Below are positions 9,968 through 22,466 of a DNA stretch of 64,000 bases, piece by piece. The notes below the pieces were generated by a model. It was not told where the DNA came from. It was given only the letters and a program-made list of their open reading frames with translations, and ran no database searches. Position numbers and translations under genes: made by a program. This DNA is from Plantago ovata (Eukaryota; Streptophyta; Magnoliopsida; Lamiales; Plantaginaceae). Each line of letters starts with the position of its first letter. Positions within the stretch are counted from its first letter, which is position 1. The stretch covers positions 125,585,462 to 125,649,461 of the forward strand of contig CM051455.1 of the NCBI GenBank assembly GCA_028274465.1. The letters are read 5' to 3'.

Positions 9968-12900
9968 TTATTGAGGTAATTCAATCAATCCAAGGTTATA
10001 CCTTAGCATTGCGAATCTATTATCTGGTAGGGGCTTGGTAAAGATGTCAGCAAGTTGATCATCAGTATCCACTTTTACAACCTCAATATCTCCATTTTCC
10101 ACATGATCTCTAATGAAATGATGTCTAATATCAATGTGCTTAGTCCTTGAGTGAAACTTAGGATTTTGCGTGATAGCAATAGCACTTGTATTATCACAAA
10201 AGATTGGTGTTTTCTTTGCAGAAATACCATAATCTCTTAATTGTTGCTGAATCCATAGGATTTGAGCTGTGCAACAACCAGCCACAATGTACTCAGATTC
10301 AGTAGATGAATTGGCAACACAGGTTTGCTTCTTGCTGAACCATGATATTAATCTAGTACCCAAAAACTGATAAGTTCCAGAGGTACTTTTTCTATCAAGA
10401 GTTGATCCTCCATGATCAGCATCAGAATAACCAACCAATTCAAGTCCAGAATCTTTAGGATACCATAATCCAACATTGACTGTACCTTTGACATATTTCA
10501 GTATCTTAAGTGCCTTTTTGTAGTGTGATTCTCTTGGATCAGACTGGAATCTTGCACACACACAAACAGCATACTGAATGTCAGGTCTACTTGCTGTTAA
10601 ATACAACAAGGAACCAATGAGCTTCCTATACTTGTGTTCTTCAACACTTTTATCTTCCTTAGTATAGTCCAATTTGGTACCAACACTCATAGGGATCTTT
10701 TCAGGTTTTTCTTCCTCTTTGATCCGAAACTTTATGAGCATTTCTTTCGCATACTTTGCTTGATTTATGAATATTCCATCTTTGAGTTGCTTGACTTGCA
10801 ATCCTAGGAAATAATTCAATTTTCCCATCATACTCATTTCAAATTTGTTTGTCATGAGCTTGGCAAAATCATCACAAAGTTGCTTGTCCTTAGATCGAAA
10901 TATTATGTCACCCACATAAATTTGAACTAAGAGTATTTTACCATCATGGTTCATGGTAAACAAGGTTTTATCAACTTCACCTTTCTTGAAACCATTATCC
11001 AGCAAGAACTTAGCCAAGGTATCATACCAAGCTCTTGGTGCTTGCTTTAGACCATATACAGCTTTCTGAAGCTTGTATACCATCTTGATTTCTGAGGGAA
11101 GTTCAAAGCCAAGGAGTTGTTCTAAGTAGACTTCTTCAGCAAGTTCACCATTCAAGAATGCACTTTTAACATCCATTTGGTAAACAATGAAGTCATTGTG
11201 AGCAGCAAAGGCCAAGAAAAGCCTAATTGCATCCAATCTTGCAATTGGTGCATAAGACTCATCATAGTCCAATCCTTCAGTCTGACAGTAACCTTGAGCA
11301 ACTAAACGTGCTTTGTTTCTTGTTACTTCACCAGACTCACTCAGCTTGTTTCTGAACACCCACTTTGTACCAATAGCTTTCTTGCCTTCAGCAAGAGGTA
11401 CAAGTTTCCAGACTTTGTTCCTTTCAAATTGATCCAGTTCTTCTTGCATTTCCTTGATCCATTCAGAATGCTTTAGAGCTTCTTCTATGGTCTTAGGTTC
11501 AATTTCTGAAACAAAGCAAGAGAACAACGATTCTACTTCTACGACATTTGCTTCTTCAGCAAGTCCATGAGTAGCAGAAACTTTGGATCTATTCACTTGG
11601 CGTTTATCAATATCACCAATCATATCCGTAGAGGGATGATCTCTAATACATTTATTAACAGGCTTTCTGCTCGTTGGATCTGGATATGTTTGCTCATTAG
11701 CATGTGACTCTTCAGCATGTACTTGTTCAGTACTACTGGTATTTTGTGTCTCTGCTGAGATTGGTTCATCAGCAACTGCTTGTTCAGCATTGCTAGATTG
11801 TGATAACTCATCAGCAGGCACGGGAGGTTGCGTAGTTTCAGCAACTTCCGGAGCAACTGCGTCTTTTGCTGGAAATTCTTTGTCGTGAACTATATTTATC
11901 TTGTCATGACTTGGGGGAGGAGAGTCATTGTCAAAATCATCATTTAGTTCAATTGACTTGATTTTCCTAGCATTAGATTCAGTTCTTTGCTCATGTATGA
12001 TTAGCTTTTTCATACATTCTGATATTTCTTCTTCAGCAGGCACTCCTTGTGTCTTTTCGTAGAATACAACATGCACTGATTCTTCGATCTTTTGTGCCTT
12101 TTTGTTGTAAACTCTATAAGCTTTACTATGCAAAGAGTAACCAAGAAATATCGCTTCGTCTGCCTTTGGTAGAAATGTTCTTAGGTATTCTCTACCGTTA
12201 TTAAGAACGAAACACTTACAACCAAATACTCTTAGATGAGTGATATTAGGAGGTCTACCAACAAACAATTCATATGGAGTTTTGTTGTATTCCTTAGTAA
12301 TCAGACATCTGTTTTGAGTGTAACAGGCGGTATTAATCGCTTCAACCCAGTAAGCCTCACTTATCTCAGTGTCAGCAAGCATTGTTCTTGCGGCTTCTTT
12401 TAGGGTGCGATTCTTCCGTTCATCAACACCGTTTTGTTGTGGTGTCCTTACTGAGGATAACTGATGTTGTATGCCTTTTGAAGTGCAATACTCAGTTATG
12501 TACTGGTTTACAAACTCAGTACCATGGTCTGTCCTTATGACTTTTACCTTGTCATTTTTCATGACTTCACGCTTATTCAGAAAGTTAGGTATTTCAGTCC
12601 TTGTTTTAGATTTGTGCTTGATAAATACTACCCAAGTGAATCTTGAATAATCATCTACCACCACCAGACCATACTTCTTACCAGCATAGCTTGTTGAAGA
12701 AGATTCAAACAAGTCCATGTGCAAGAGTTGTAAAGGTTTTGTAGTTGACGGTACTGCCTTGTTCTTAAAAGAAGATTTGGTTTGCTTTCCTTGCTGACAT
12801 GCATTGCAAACACCATCCTTCTTAAAAGTAACCTTAGGTAATCCAAATACAAGTGCCTTTTTAGACAGCTTATTCAGCGTCTTGAAGTTTAGATGAATTG

Positions 12901-12994
12901 TTCGTTTATGCCATAACCATGCTTTTTCAGCAAGGCAATCATGATCTGAGACAAGGCATTTTTCAACGATTGCTGAAGACCAATCTACGGTGTA
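9968..12994 (-). pseudogene. Copia pol region of element E: integrase, reverse transcriptase, RNase H
   Basis: The minus-strand frame starts inside the GAG-pre-integrase zinc region ([16 protein letters not shown]; about 12940-12760). It runs through the integrase core ([13 protein letters not shown] and [10 protein letters not shown] carrying the D, D, E positions), a Ser/Glu-rich linker, the copia-type reverse transcriptase ([28 protein letters not shown]) and RNase H ([28 protein letters not shown]), ending at IFTKPLP and a short tail. The encoded enzymes would copy and integrate the element. The frame is open for more than 900 residues, so the copy is recent, but its 5' part lies beyond the gap. 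Treated as part of a fossil element. Confidence 0.85.
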
Positions 12995-13094
12995 NNNNNN
13001 NNNNNNNNNNNNNNNNNNNNNNNNNNNNNNNNNNNNNNNNNNNNNNNNNNNNNNNNNNNNNNNNNNNNNNNNNNNNNNNNNNNNNNNNNNNNNN
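12995..13094. other. Assembly gap (100 N)
   Basis: A run of 100 N, a conventional size for a gap of unknown length. Copia element E sequence stops on its left and unrelated AT-rich DNA begins on its right, so the true distance and any missing E sequence are unknown. Confidence 0.95.
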
Positions 13095-13983
13095 GATTTT
13101 CAGACTAGATGGAAAAGGATGAGGAGGGTTTTGAGTTTTGGTGAATTTTGGAATACAAACCTATTTAGCAAGACATTAATATTTTAATTTGTGTACTAAA
13201 TATAATATTTAATAGAATACAAGGATCAATTTGCAAATAATTATTCTAAACTATAAGCCGATGTTGCTGCAACAATATACATCGCTACATCAATATATCT
13301 TAAAATCAGTGTATTAGTACGTATGCAATGCTGCAACGTAATTATAATGTTGCTGTAGCATTGCATACGGAAGTATTTTTAGATTTGCAGTTTGGTTTTC
13401 CGTAGTCGTATACTTCTGGTAGTGATCACCGGACTAAGGTGGTCGTCGAATTTCAGTGATGGTTGACAGATTCCGGTGGTGGTTGTTGGATTTCGGTGGT
13501 GGTTGCCGGATTCCGGCGGTGGTTGCCGGATTTTGGTGGTCGCCGGATTCCGGTGGTAGTCGCCGGATTTCGGTGGTGGTGGTGGAGTTTTAAATACATT
13601 TTATGTATTTAATTTAAATGATTATATTAATATTAATTATAATTTTTTAATTTAATTTATATTAAAAATTATTTTTGCTATTATGCGACCACTGCGAACC
13701 TATTATACGACCACTGCGAAATCATGTCGCATTAATAAATAATCAATGGTTGAGATTGAATCTTGAATTGATCTAATGGTTGAGATGGTGTACTAAAATT
13801 AGTACAGTGCGACGGTACTGAAGTTAGACGCTTCCAGTTAAGTTAGAGTCTTGCATTGTGTTAATGCAAGTAACTTTGTGTCAAGAATGGTTTCTTTGAG
13901 ACCTATTAGTGGTGTCCTTGATACCTTCACTGAGTGACAAATGAGTAAGTATATAGAGTCTAGTCTTTCCTATATATATAGTA
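13095..13983. other. Intergenic DNA with hairpin and GGT-rich minisatellite
   Basis: No gene seen. A tight inverted repeat lies at 13320-13369 (arms CGTATGCAATGCT and AGCATTGCATACG). A degenerate ~21-bp tandem repeat lies at 13437-13588 (core GGTTGCCGGATTCCGGTGGT, about seven units). A 27-bp duplication around GCGACCACTGCGAA lies near 13681-13735. Confidence 0.7.
13437..13588 (+). repeat. GGT-rich minisatellite (~21-bp unit)
   Basis: About seven diverged copies of GGTTGCCGGATTCCGGTGGT. One strand is G/T-rich. No coding potential argued. Confidence 0.75.
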
Positions 13984-14288
13984 CTTTCTCTGTTCAGTCC
14001 AATGTTTCCCACTTTCCTTTTTTGTAGTTCAAATGAAAGCTTCTCATTTCCATTTTTGACAAATGGGTCATATAATCAATTTAATTAATACCCCTATAAC
14101 ACACTCATATTTACAACTTTTACCAACCCACTATCATTTCTTTATTCATACTTTATCCATTCTACATTTAAATAATAACCACTATCAATTCTTTATTAAT
14201 TCTTTATTCATTCCTCATTAAAATAATAATATAATCTTAAGATCTTGACCAAAATCAATATGGGAAGCCTCTTGGTGGACGGAGGGAG
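13984..14288. mobile_element. Stowaway-type MITE
   Basis: 305 bp flanked by TA dinucleotides. The right end read inward starts CTCCCTCCGTCCACC, the classic Stowaway/mariner terminus, and the left end reads CTTTCTCTGTTCAGTCC. Both arms reach a shared TTCCCA. The interior is AT-rich and non-coding. It would have been moved in trans by a Tc1/mariner transposase. Confidence 0.75.
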
Positions 14289-14364
14289 TAGGAAAGACTG
14301 AATTTTATTCAGAAAATCAAAATTCTCGGCCAGGTTAATAAAAAATCGGTCAGCTAGTTTTTAG

Positions 14365-14372
14365 TATAAATA
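14365..14372 (+). promoter_or_regulatory. TATA box of a possible interrupted host transcription unit
   Basis: TATAAATA is followed by a CT-rich leader (TTTCTCTCTCTAC) and then a CCA-repeat stretch, the layout of a plant core promoter and 5' UTR. The leader is interrupted by the hAT nest at 14532 and resumes at 36491. No protein can be assigned. Confidence 0.35.
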
Positions 14373-14468
14373 GAAAAAAAAACCCTAAATCTAACTCATT
14401 TACCAATATCTTTCTCTCTCTACAATCATCTATTTATCTCTCTGAAAACTCTCCTTCTTTCCTCCTTT

Positions 14469-14531
14469 CACCACCACCTCCACCACACCACCACCACCAC
14501 GTCACCACCACCTCCACCACCACGTCGCCAC
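14469..14531 (+). repeat. CCA-rich simple repeat, left half
   Basis: Repeated CCACCACCT/CCACCACCACG triplets. The same repeat continues at 36491-36562, so the hAT-like transposon inserted inside it. Confidence 0.85.
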
Positions 14532-14982
14532 TAGGCCTAACGGGTGGCAACCCGGAACAACACGCCCTCCACCCGGTCCACCCGTTGACATAACATAAGT
14601 GTGGGTGTGCCCGTACCCACTCAACACCCGCACCCGCAAAGCACCCGACCAGCAGCACCCGGAACCCAACAACTTTTTCACAAAAACTTAATCCCTTCTG
14701 CTAGTTGGCACTAAAATGAGTCTTCTGTACAAAATCAATAGAGAGCCTAGCCATTTATACTAGGAACATTTCCCACCTCTGCTTATTAGCGCCTAAACCT
14801 GGGAATTGAATTAGACTAATTACAACCCACCTCTGTTTATTTACTCCTAAACCAGAGAATTATTTTAGACTAATTACAACGCATTTTACAAGTAATAAGC
14901 CAAAGTCGTGGAATGAGGATACGGCTTCTTCAATACAAACACGAATTGACTTTGGAACAGAAAAAAGAAGAGAAAAAGCTTT

Positions 14983-15120
14983 TGAAAAGCTTCAAGTCAT
15001 CAATGGAGAATTCTAAAAAACGCGATAAAACTTCAAACAATAGGTTGGAATACGTCAATACAAATCCAATGGCGTTGAAATCATGCGATTTCGTTAAGAA
15101 AAGAAGTTGTACGGAGATTT
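14983..15120 (+). repeat. ~140-bp tandem repeat, copy 1 (inside hAT-like element)
   Basis: The unit contains TCAAGTCATCAATGG, then AGGTTGGAATA, CCAATGGCGTTG and GATTTCGTTAAGAAA. Copies 2 and 3 follow copia D at 35912-36230. It resembles no gene I know. Confidence 0.7.
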
Positions 15121-15486
15121 AGAAGAAAATAAGAATTCATCATGCTGAGAAGTAGAAGTGAGTAGTATTATTATTGATTGAAGTGTAATCAGAGTAAATA
15201 TTACAAGAACTGTTGCTAGCTATTTATACACAAAGAAGAACTAAAGTTGATGCTCAAATTATGTAATCAATCACCAACGGGCATATCAATTATATTCCAT
15301 ATTCCATGAAGATCTCTGTATCCCTTGATTACTGAAGCTCCAAATCCACTCAAGTATATTTTCCATGAATGACAGAATAATCACAGCTAGCAAATCATTC
15401 CAATTTTAGCCCACAACGGAACTTTCTGTTCTTGTGATTATGTTGACTTAAAAGTAGAACTAGTATCTTTAGGATTCTGCTCAATA
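15121..15486 (-). repeat. 3' LTR of copia element D
   Basis: 366 bp, matched by 35548-35906. The minus-strand sequence starts TATTGAGC, preceded by a G-rich purine tract whose plus-strand complement is at 15487-15496 (CCCCCCGC). Target duplication GATTT lies outside it. The end of the RNase H frame runs into this LTR. Confidence 0.85.
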
Positions 15487-17159
15487 TCCCCCCGCAAACT
15501 ATGTCGGGGTTGGAGACATAGTTTGGCTCGGAATTGTTGTTGAGATGATTTTGACATAGGCTTTGTAAATATATCAGCAACTTGTGCAGCAGTGGGAACA
15601 TACTTTGTGACTAATTGGCCAAGTGCTACTTGTTCTCTCACGAAGTGATAGTCGAGTGCTATATGTTTGCTGCGGCTATGGAGAACTGGAGTTATCGTCA
15701 TGAAAAGAGCGCTCATATTGTCACATAATAAGGTAGGAGGTGTACGGAGTGTAACTCGAAGATCATGTAGGACGAAGGTAAGCCAGGTGAGCTCAACTGT
15801 TGTATGGGCCATGGCACGGTATTCCGCTTCTGTGCTGGAGCGAGAAACTGTATTTGCTTCTTAGCACACCAAGAGATAATATTGCTCCCCAAAAACGTAC
15901 AATAGCCTGTTGTTGATCGACTAGTTATGGGACATCCAGCCCAATCTGCATCAGAAAAACCACAGAGATCAAGTGTAGATTGTGAGGTAAACATAAGACC
16001 AAGAGTGATGATGCCTTTTACATATTGAAGTATACGGCGCACCATCTTGAGATGAGCTTCACTGGGGGAGTGCATAAACTGTGACACATAGTTTACGCTA
16101 TAGGATAAATCAGGACGCGTAAGTGTCAAATATTGCAAGCCACCAACAATGCTGCGAAAATAGTGTGGATCATGCAACAGGGAGTTATTACCAAGACCAT
16201 TAGTTTTAGTTTCGAGAGGGGTGCTCATTGGTTGGCAATCAAGCATGCCACAACGTTCTAAGATTGTCAAAGCATAATGAGTTTGAGATAAGTGTAATCC
16301 TGTATTAGTAGATGAAACTTCAATGCCTAAAAAATGATGAAGAGATCCTAGGTCCTTCATACAAAATTCAGTACTGAGAACATTAATAAACTCATCAATA
16401 AAGTTTGAATTGGAACCTGTAAGTAATATGTCATCCACATATAGCAGTAAAACTAATGTACCTTTAGAACAATGCAAAAGAAAGAGAAGGGTCAACCAAA
16501 CTACAATAAAAACCTTTATAAAGTAAAAATTGACTAAATCTATCAAACCAGGCCCTGGGTGCTTGCTTGAGACCATATAAAGCACGTTGTAATTTACATA
16601 CATGCAAAGGAAACTGAGAATCAGTCATACCTGGGGGATGCTCCATGAAAATATTTTCAGTGATTAAACCATGTAGAAAGGCATTTTTAACGTCAAGTTG
16701 ACGAATCGACCATCCACGAACAAGAGCAATTGAGATTACCATTCGAATGGTACCCGGTTTAATAACAGGTGAGTAAGTTTTTGTGTAATCAATACCACTT
16801 ACCTGAAGAAATCCCTTTGCCACTAGTCGCGCTTTAAGCCGATCGACAGTACCGTCAGCTTTTAGCTTAGTCTTGTAAACCCATTTGCAACCAATTGCAT
16901 GCATAGATTCAGATTGAGGGAAAAGTTTCCATGTCTTATTGTGGTGTAGAGCATCGAGTTCGTCCTGCATTGCTTGTCGCCATCCTTCATGAGCAAGAGC
17001 GACTCTATAATTTTTTGGTTCACGTGGGACAAACTGAGTGTGAATGGTTAAGGTATACTTTGGGTTGGGTTTTATGTTTCCATTTGGTTTATAATGAATA
17101 GTATACTGAGAGGTGTCAACAGAATTATGCAATTGGGAAGTATTTTCGGCCGACTGCAC
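15487..17159 (-). pseudogene. Reverse transcriptase and RNase H region of copia element D (fossil)
   Basis: Minus-strand copia pol motifs: [32 protein letters not shown] and YVDDILLTG (reverse transcriptase), then SDADWAGC and SKHIALDYHFVREQV (RNase H) and IFTKPM near the end. The upstream part of the same pol lies at 32177-33942, beyond the element C insertion. Broken. Last five bases (17155-17159) are the left copy of the TGCAC target duplication. Confidence 0.8.
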
Positions 17160-17989
17160 TGAAATAATGTAGGATCGATATAACTTGCTTTAGATACAAA
17201 ATACCAGCTAGTAGGTCCTAGATTGACTACGGGGTTTAGTGAACACCTACGTCAACCTGCAGATTAACAAACACAGATAATATATATAAATTAAAGCACA
17301 GCGAAATGTAAAGAAAAACCTGTGTTTGGAATTTTTCAAGCAGCTTTTGTAAGCCTGCTTGAATGCCCAGTCAAGGCAGAAAATCAACTAGAAAAGATCT
17401 TGTTCGTACAACGCTGTATACTCTCAATATCTATTCTAGAAAAACAACACTAGTCACCTATAAGATGATATAGAACCCAATCTATCTATTCTACCTTCAA
17501 TACGTTGTTAGAGAAGTCTAGAATATAAACTAGTGTAAAAGACACAAATAAAACTATAAAACTATAACTCTATAAACTGAACTTTCTGCTCTTGTGTCGT
17601 TATCTCTCTTCTGCCGATGCTCCATATATATAGTGGTAGATAAGACTTAGTTCGAAATCCTTTAGGAAACGTGTGAATGAATCTGGACGTTTTGGTCTTC
17701 AGTCTTCTACTAGGAAAAGCCTTCTTTATGTAAGACTCCTTGTCCTTTTAGAACTTGATTTCCTTTTAGAGTTCTTCCTTGAATAAGTCTCTTCCTTCTT
17801 GAATTCTGATAGTTCCCACGTTCTAATAAACTTCCTGCACAAGTAAAACAACTACAGCTGTGGAACAATTAGTGTTAGAATAGGTAAAACAATAAAAGGC
17901 GGTAAAGTGCTCTATTTCGAGTAATACGGGGTTAAGTGAACCTCTAGGTAAACCTATAGGTCAACCTCCGTAAAACAGCAACACTTACA
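17160..17989 (-). repeat. 3' LTR of copia element C
   Basis: 830 bp. The minus-strand sequence starts TGTAAGTGTTGCTG and ends TTATTTCA. A TATATATA box lies near 17625-17632. The polypurine tract AAAAAGGGGGAGA (complement at 17990-18003) lies directly upstream in element orientation. Confidence 0.9.
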
Positions 17990-19771
17990 ATCTCCCCCTT
18001 TTTGCCTATTCTACACATCACTAAACCTGCACAGTTAGATCAATGAAACATAACTAATGCAAAAAAACTAACTATAGCTTAGTACTTAAACACATGCAGA
18101 AAAATACTACTTAGACTTTAGGAGTAAATCAATTGTCAGAATAAGAATTCAAGGAAAAAACAAAATAAGGATCAAAATGTTAGATTCCAAATCATCACAA
18201 CACATCAAGCAAACCTAGCACGACTTTGCATCTTCTCCCCCTTGTGAATCTTCTCCCCCTTGATCAGAACCCCGTCTTCTTCATGATGAACTGTGCACTT
18301 CTCCCCCTTGAGGTGTGGATTCGGCAAAAAGAAACTCAGACCGTAGTGTCAATCTCAACATCCCGGAGAGATATCATCCTAACAAAGTTCTATTACCCTA
18401 GCTCGCTTAGTTTCAATCTCAACATCCCGGAGAGATATCATCCTAACAAAGTAAGTAAGCTAGAAGGTAGCCATATCAAAAAGTAAACCTCAATAGAGAA
18501 CCATAATGAGTACCAGAAGCATCAGTAGTAGAAGAACCAGGAACTGTAGGAAGTGGGTAGCAGACGCACTAGCTTTGGTCAGATTTGAGAGACAACAAGA
18601 GAAGCAAGAGTTTTGGAGTTTGTGGGAAAGGTGGACGATTTTGTTTAAAGTAAACTAACCGTTTAAGGGCATGTTTGGATCGTTTGGTAAAGGCAGGGGC
18701 ACACATGAATAACTGTCAAGATCCTCCAGAAAATTGTTTTGGTATGCTCCAAATTTTATATCTGTAATAAGGTGAGAACCAAAGCACAAGATATATGGTA
18801 TACCAAAAATATGAAAAACAATTTTATAAAAGATTCAAAATCAAGATAGCAAAATAAACTTTAGGAATTAAACTAATGGAGGATCTTTGTATAGAGAAAA
18901 TAACTTAATTAGTCACTTTAACTAAAAACAAAAACAAGATCCTTTATAATCCCCAATACATATGTACACTCCCCCTTAATGCAGACCTACATGTACACCA
19001 CCACCTAGACACAACTCAGAGAGTTTACCTAGACTCAAAAAAAATAAAAAAACACATTAACAAAATTGAAATCACATAATTTCGCAAGACGGTCCAGAGG
19101 TGTTGGGTAAGGTGTTGTTCAACCTCTTGGGCAACACTCGATCAAGAAACTCAGTAATCATCAAAGCCTCGCCTGTATTTTTCCCTTTTCAAGCTTTGAA
19201 GACGTTTGGAACAAGTTGTTCTCTGGTCTTTGTTTAAATCTCAGTGCAATGTCCATGGGCGATCTTGCAAAAATTTTTTTTTAAAATGCTGTTCATTTTT
19301 TTTTTAATGCAGCTTTTTGCATTTTTGTTTCTTTCCAAACCTTCATAGACTTGAGACCCAAAGATTTCCAGAAAATCGGAGACAAGTTTTACCTTCCTTG
19401 CCTTTCGGGCCTTTGCGGCACTTGTTTAGCTACAATTAGAGAATTCAAGGCCCCTAATGTTCTCTTTCTCCTGTTAATAAGGCATAGATATGCTCATAGG
19501 AAATTCAAGGTTCCTAGATATGAAAGACTATGTTTGTCAATCACAAAAAAAATTGAGCTGCTCAAGCTCCAGGAGAGGGCTTCCAATAAGTGAGCAAAAC
19601 AAGGGTCAACAGGGACTAGTAATTTTTAAAGAGTTCCTCTTTCTCATGCATTCCAAGAAATCTTACAAACAAGCTTACTTGCAACATAGTCATAGACTGA
19701 CGCGAAATATACATGCAGCAACAGACACACAAAAGAAAAAAAGTAAAATAAAAAAATGCAGACACACGCAC
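17990..19771 (-). other. 3' spacer of element C with repeated polypurine-like motifs and a 40-bp duplication
   Basis: No credible gene. Minus-strand AAGGGGGAG motifs recur (complements CTCCCCCTT at about 17992, 18235, 18252, 18301 and 18968), each like the tract used to prime plus-strand synthesis. A 40-bp sequence (TCAATCTCAACATCCCGGAG core) is repeated at 18349-18388 and 18413-18452. The last five bases, CGCAC, are the left target duplication of element B. Confidence 0.7.
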
Positions 19772-21048
19772 TGATGAATGTGTATTTTACACTTTCATTC
19801 GAGTCTTTTTCACCTATTTTAGCTATCCTCTATGTTAATTTAGCTATATTTTAATGCATTTTATTAGAATAGTGTCACGTTTCCCTTTAGATTTTATTTT
19901 ACAGGTTTTGGTTGAAATTCGAAGATTTCCGGGCAATTATATTGAAGTTGACAAGGAATTGGTGTTCCAGAAGCCTATTTGGAGTATCTGAAGGTTTCCG
20001 GATAGGATTTGAAGTCTAGGGGCCGAATCTGGAGGTTAGAATGCTAATAGAAGTCAGAAACCGAGTCCGAAAAGGTGAAGAAATCCAAAAACGCGTCGAA
20101 AACGCGGAATTCCGCGAGAAATACCTGGGGGCGAACCGCCGCACCATGGGGCGAACCGCCCCGTAGTTTTTTCGGGGCCTATATATAGCGCTCAGTTTTC
20201 TCTCCGAAAATCATATCTTTCCAAACCTATTTTCTCACCTCTCTCTATAGTTTTAGGTAGGAACTTCCCGGGGCCTGTCCTGGGAGTTCTGTAGCTTAGG
20301 GGATACTTTTTCATAGCAGTTTGGAGCTCGTAGGACCGCAATCATCCGGAGACTGACAACCTTCGGTAACTTTGTATCTTACAGTTTTATTCTACTTATT
20401 TTATTATATTCTTTCAACATGTTTTCTTCTATGATTTCTGTTGATTGCATGCCTATTATGAGTAGCTAAACTTATCGTTGGTGGTAGTATGTGAATTCTT
20501 AGCAAAGGGAAGATAATCATGCTAATGGCTATATCGCGCATTATACTCCGTGTCATTGCTTTATTTCGTTGATCAGTTGTAACCAAAATTCTCGTATGTT
20601 GTATTGATTATTATGCACAATTGGACACTTGTCGACCATCAGACCAATTATCTTTGTAGTGTTGAATAATTACGAAACACATTAGGACAATCGTGATTGA
20701 CTTGTCAGACCAATTATCTTCGTAGTGCTTAATATTTGCAACATGACACTAGATTGATATAAAGATCTCTATGCAAGACCGAGGAATTTATGCATGATTA
20801 TGGACCCATTATGTTAAGAAGGACCATACTATCACCAATCTCCATTATCTGCTAGAAACCCCATATTGCTATCTGTCTGCTGTTTTATATTCTCTTGTTA
20901 AATAGATAAAGCAAGTTATAGTCCTGAGAGAACGACACTCGAGTCATTCTACTGCTACACTACGGTTTTCGTTGTAGTTGTGGATTGCCTTTGGCTAAAT
21001 AACAAATATTATTTGCTTGAATTCGGAGCACGACATCCGCGTTCATCA
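19772..21048 (+). repeat. 5' LTR of element B
   Basis: 1277 bp. U3 carries GGGGCGAACCGCC-type palindromes (20127-20165) upstream of TATATATA at 20180-20187. Strongly similar to 27957-29212, which has one palindrome unit fewer. Confidence 0.9.
20180..20187 (+). promoter_or_regulatory. LTR TATA box of element B (5' LTR)
   Basis: TATATATA directly downstream of the GC palindromes. The 3' LTR has the same box at 28345-28352. Confidence 0.6.
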
Positions 21049-21051
21049 AAT

Positions 21052-21069
21052 TGGCGCCGCTGCCGGGGA
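21052..21069 (+). other. Primer-binding site of element B (tRNA-Asp type)
   Basis: TGGCGCCGCTGCCGGGGA differs from the site in element A, and from the tRNA-Asp complement, by one base. It starts three bases after the LTR. Confidence 0.8.
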
Positions 21070-21301
21070 CTATACTCCTTTTTTCTGTTTAATTTGTTTA
21101 TATTTACAGCTTTAGATTCCTAATTCTATTAGCTTTAGTTTTTTCTTTTTAATCTCTCTCTGATACTGCTTTCCTAGTCTGTTTCTAATTCACCTTTCCT
21201 AGCTTTAGTAGTATTCGATATCTAGAAATTTTCTCGATTTTCGAAATTTCTAACGAGGCTAATTTTTAGTTTTGAGTTACTCCTGATACAGATTTCCAGG
21301 T

Positions 21302-22466
21302 ATGACGACTTTAAAAGCCCGCTTGACACCGACGTTCTCGCAAGTCAGGAGGGGGTCAACTATATACTTGGTAGAAGAGTTATCGGGGTACGAGGTAACA
21401 AGCACCATAGTGAGAAGGATACCAAGGTTCGAAGAAGGAGAGGATATGAATCCAATAAGCTTCATCAGGTCCTATGAAGAGGAAGTAGCAAAAGTTCCAG
21501 CAAAGGGTTCACCGAGGATCAATTATGCAGGAAGTTGTTTCCTTTTGCTTTGGGATATGAACCGAGGATATGGATAGCAAGGTTAGCACCAGGATCACTG
21601 AAGACCTGGAGCCAAGTAGTAGAGGAGTTCTTGGCACGTTTCATGCCTTACCATGAGACGATTGCACTTTGGAATCGGATCGAATACTTCAAGCAAGGAG
21701 AGTACGAGCGGTTCTGTGACACCTATGAACGATTTGAGCTGTATAAACGTGAGTGCCCCCACCACCGTTTCGACGATGGGGAGCTGATTTGGTTTTTGTT
21801 GGAGGACTACGTGATGAAGTCAGACTTCAAATAGATGGGATATGTGGAGGTTTAGAAGAATGTACAGTTGAAGAGGCAGTGAAGGTCTTTCAAACGTACG
21901 CCAATGGATCCGCACAATCCGAGAAGATAATGCCGAATGAAGTCGCCAACATATACTCAAATCAAGATGAAACTGACGGATCATACGAAGGCTATTCTGA
22001 GGACGAGGACATCAGTGAGGAGGAGGAACTTGCGTTTTACGCAGGGATTAAAGCCATTGAGAGTGTCTTCAAGGTAGCACACGCAGGGCAAGCTGAGAAC
22101 AATCTTCGCATCGAGAAGGCTTTTGAAGCGATCGAAGTAACTAAGCAACTTATCAAAGAACTTAGCCTACTGAAGTGTGGAAGGTGCGGTAAAGAAGTCG
22201 AGGATACCCCAAAGGAAGTAGTGAGCAAACCACCCGAGGTGAGGAGCGAATCACCCCCCAACTCCAGGGAACCGACCAGAACTAATCTTACCGATGAGAC
22301 ATCTGAAGCTGATCCCGAGCAATCTCCAGCTGTTGCTATTGAAGAGAATGAGTGCGAAGAGGTGAATCTACTGCTCCGAGGAGGCAAGATGACCAAAATT
22401 CCAAACTTCGTACGTCCTAAGCGGATGGAACCGACTGAGATCGATAATAGAAGGCCAAGTACATAA
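21302..22466 (+). pseudogene. gag region of element B (fossil)
   Basis: Coding-like sequence with plant gypsy Gag features: ARLAPGSLKTWSQVVEEF, FMPYHETIALWNRI and ECPHHRF match the layout of element A gag (FMEKYIP, CPHHGFE). An acidic stretch (SEDEDISEEEE) and a Cys-containing KCGRCGK segment follow near 22165-22195, then a Pro/Ser/Glu-rich linker toward the protease. Gag would form particles and bind the element RNA. Broken. Confidence 0.75.

Larger units (their letters stand above)
7827..12994 (-). mobile_element. Element E: Ty1/copia element with pol and extra 3' ORF (SIRE/Maximus-like), partial
   Basis: On the minus strand, pol (12994 to 9968) is followed by a 0.9-kb spacer with a hairpin array and then an additional ORF (about 9050 to 7827). 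This order (gag-pol plus an extra downstream ORF) is known from SIRE/Maximus copia elements. Its 5' part is lost at the assembly gap and its 3' part is interrupted by element A. No LTR is visible, so age cannot be estimated. Pol reads open over the visible stretch; the extra ORF is probably broken. Confidence 0.75.

Noticed and set aside
12898-13122. Short ORFs running across the N gap
   Set aside because: They depend on unknown bases and overlap the antisense of copia pol.
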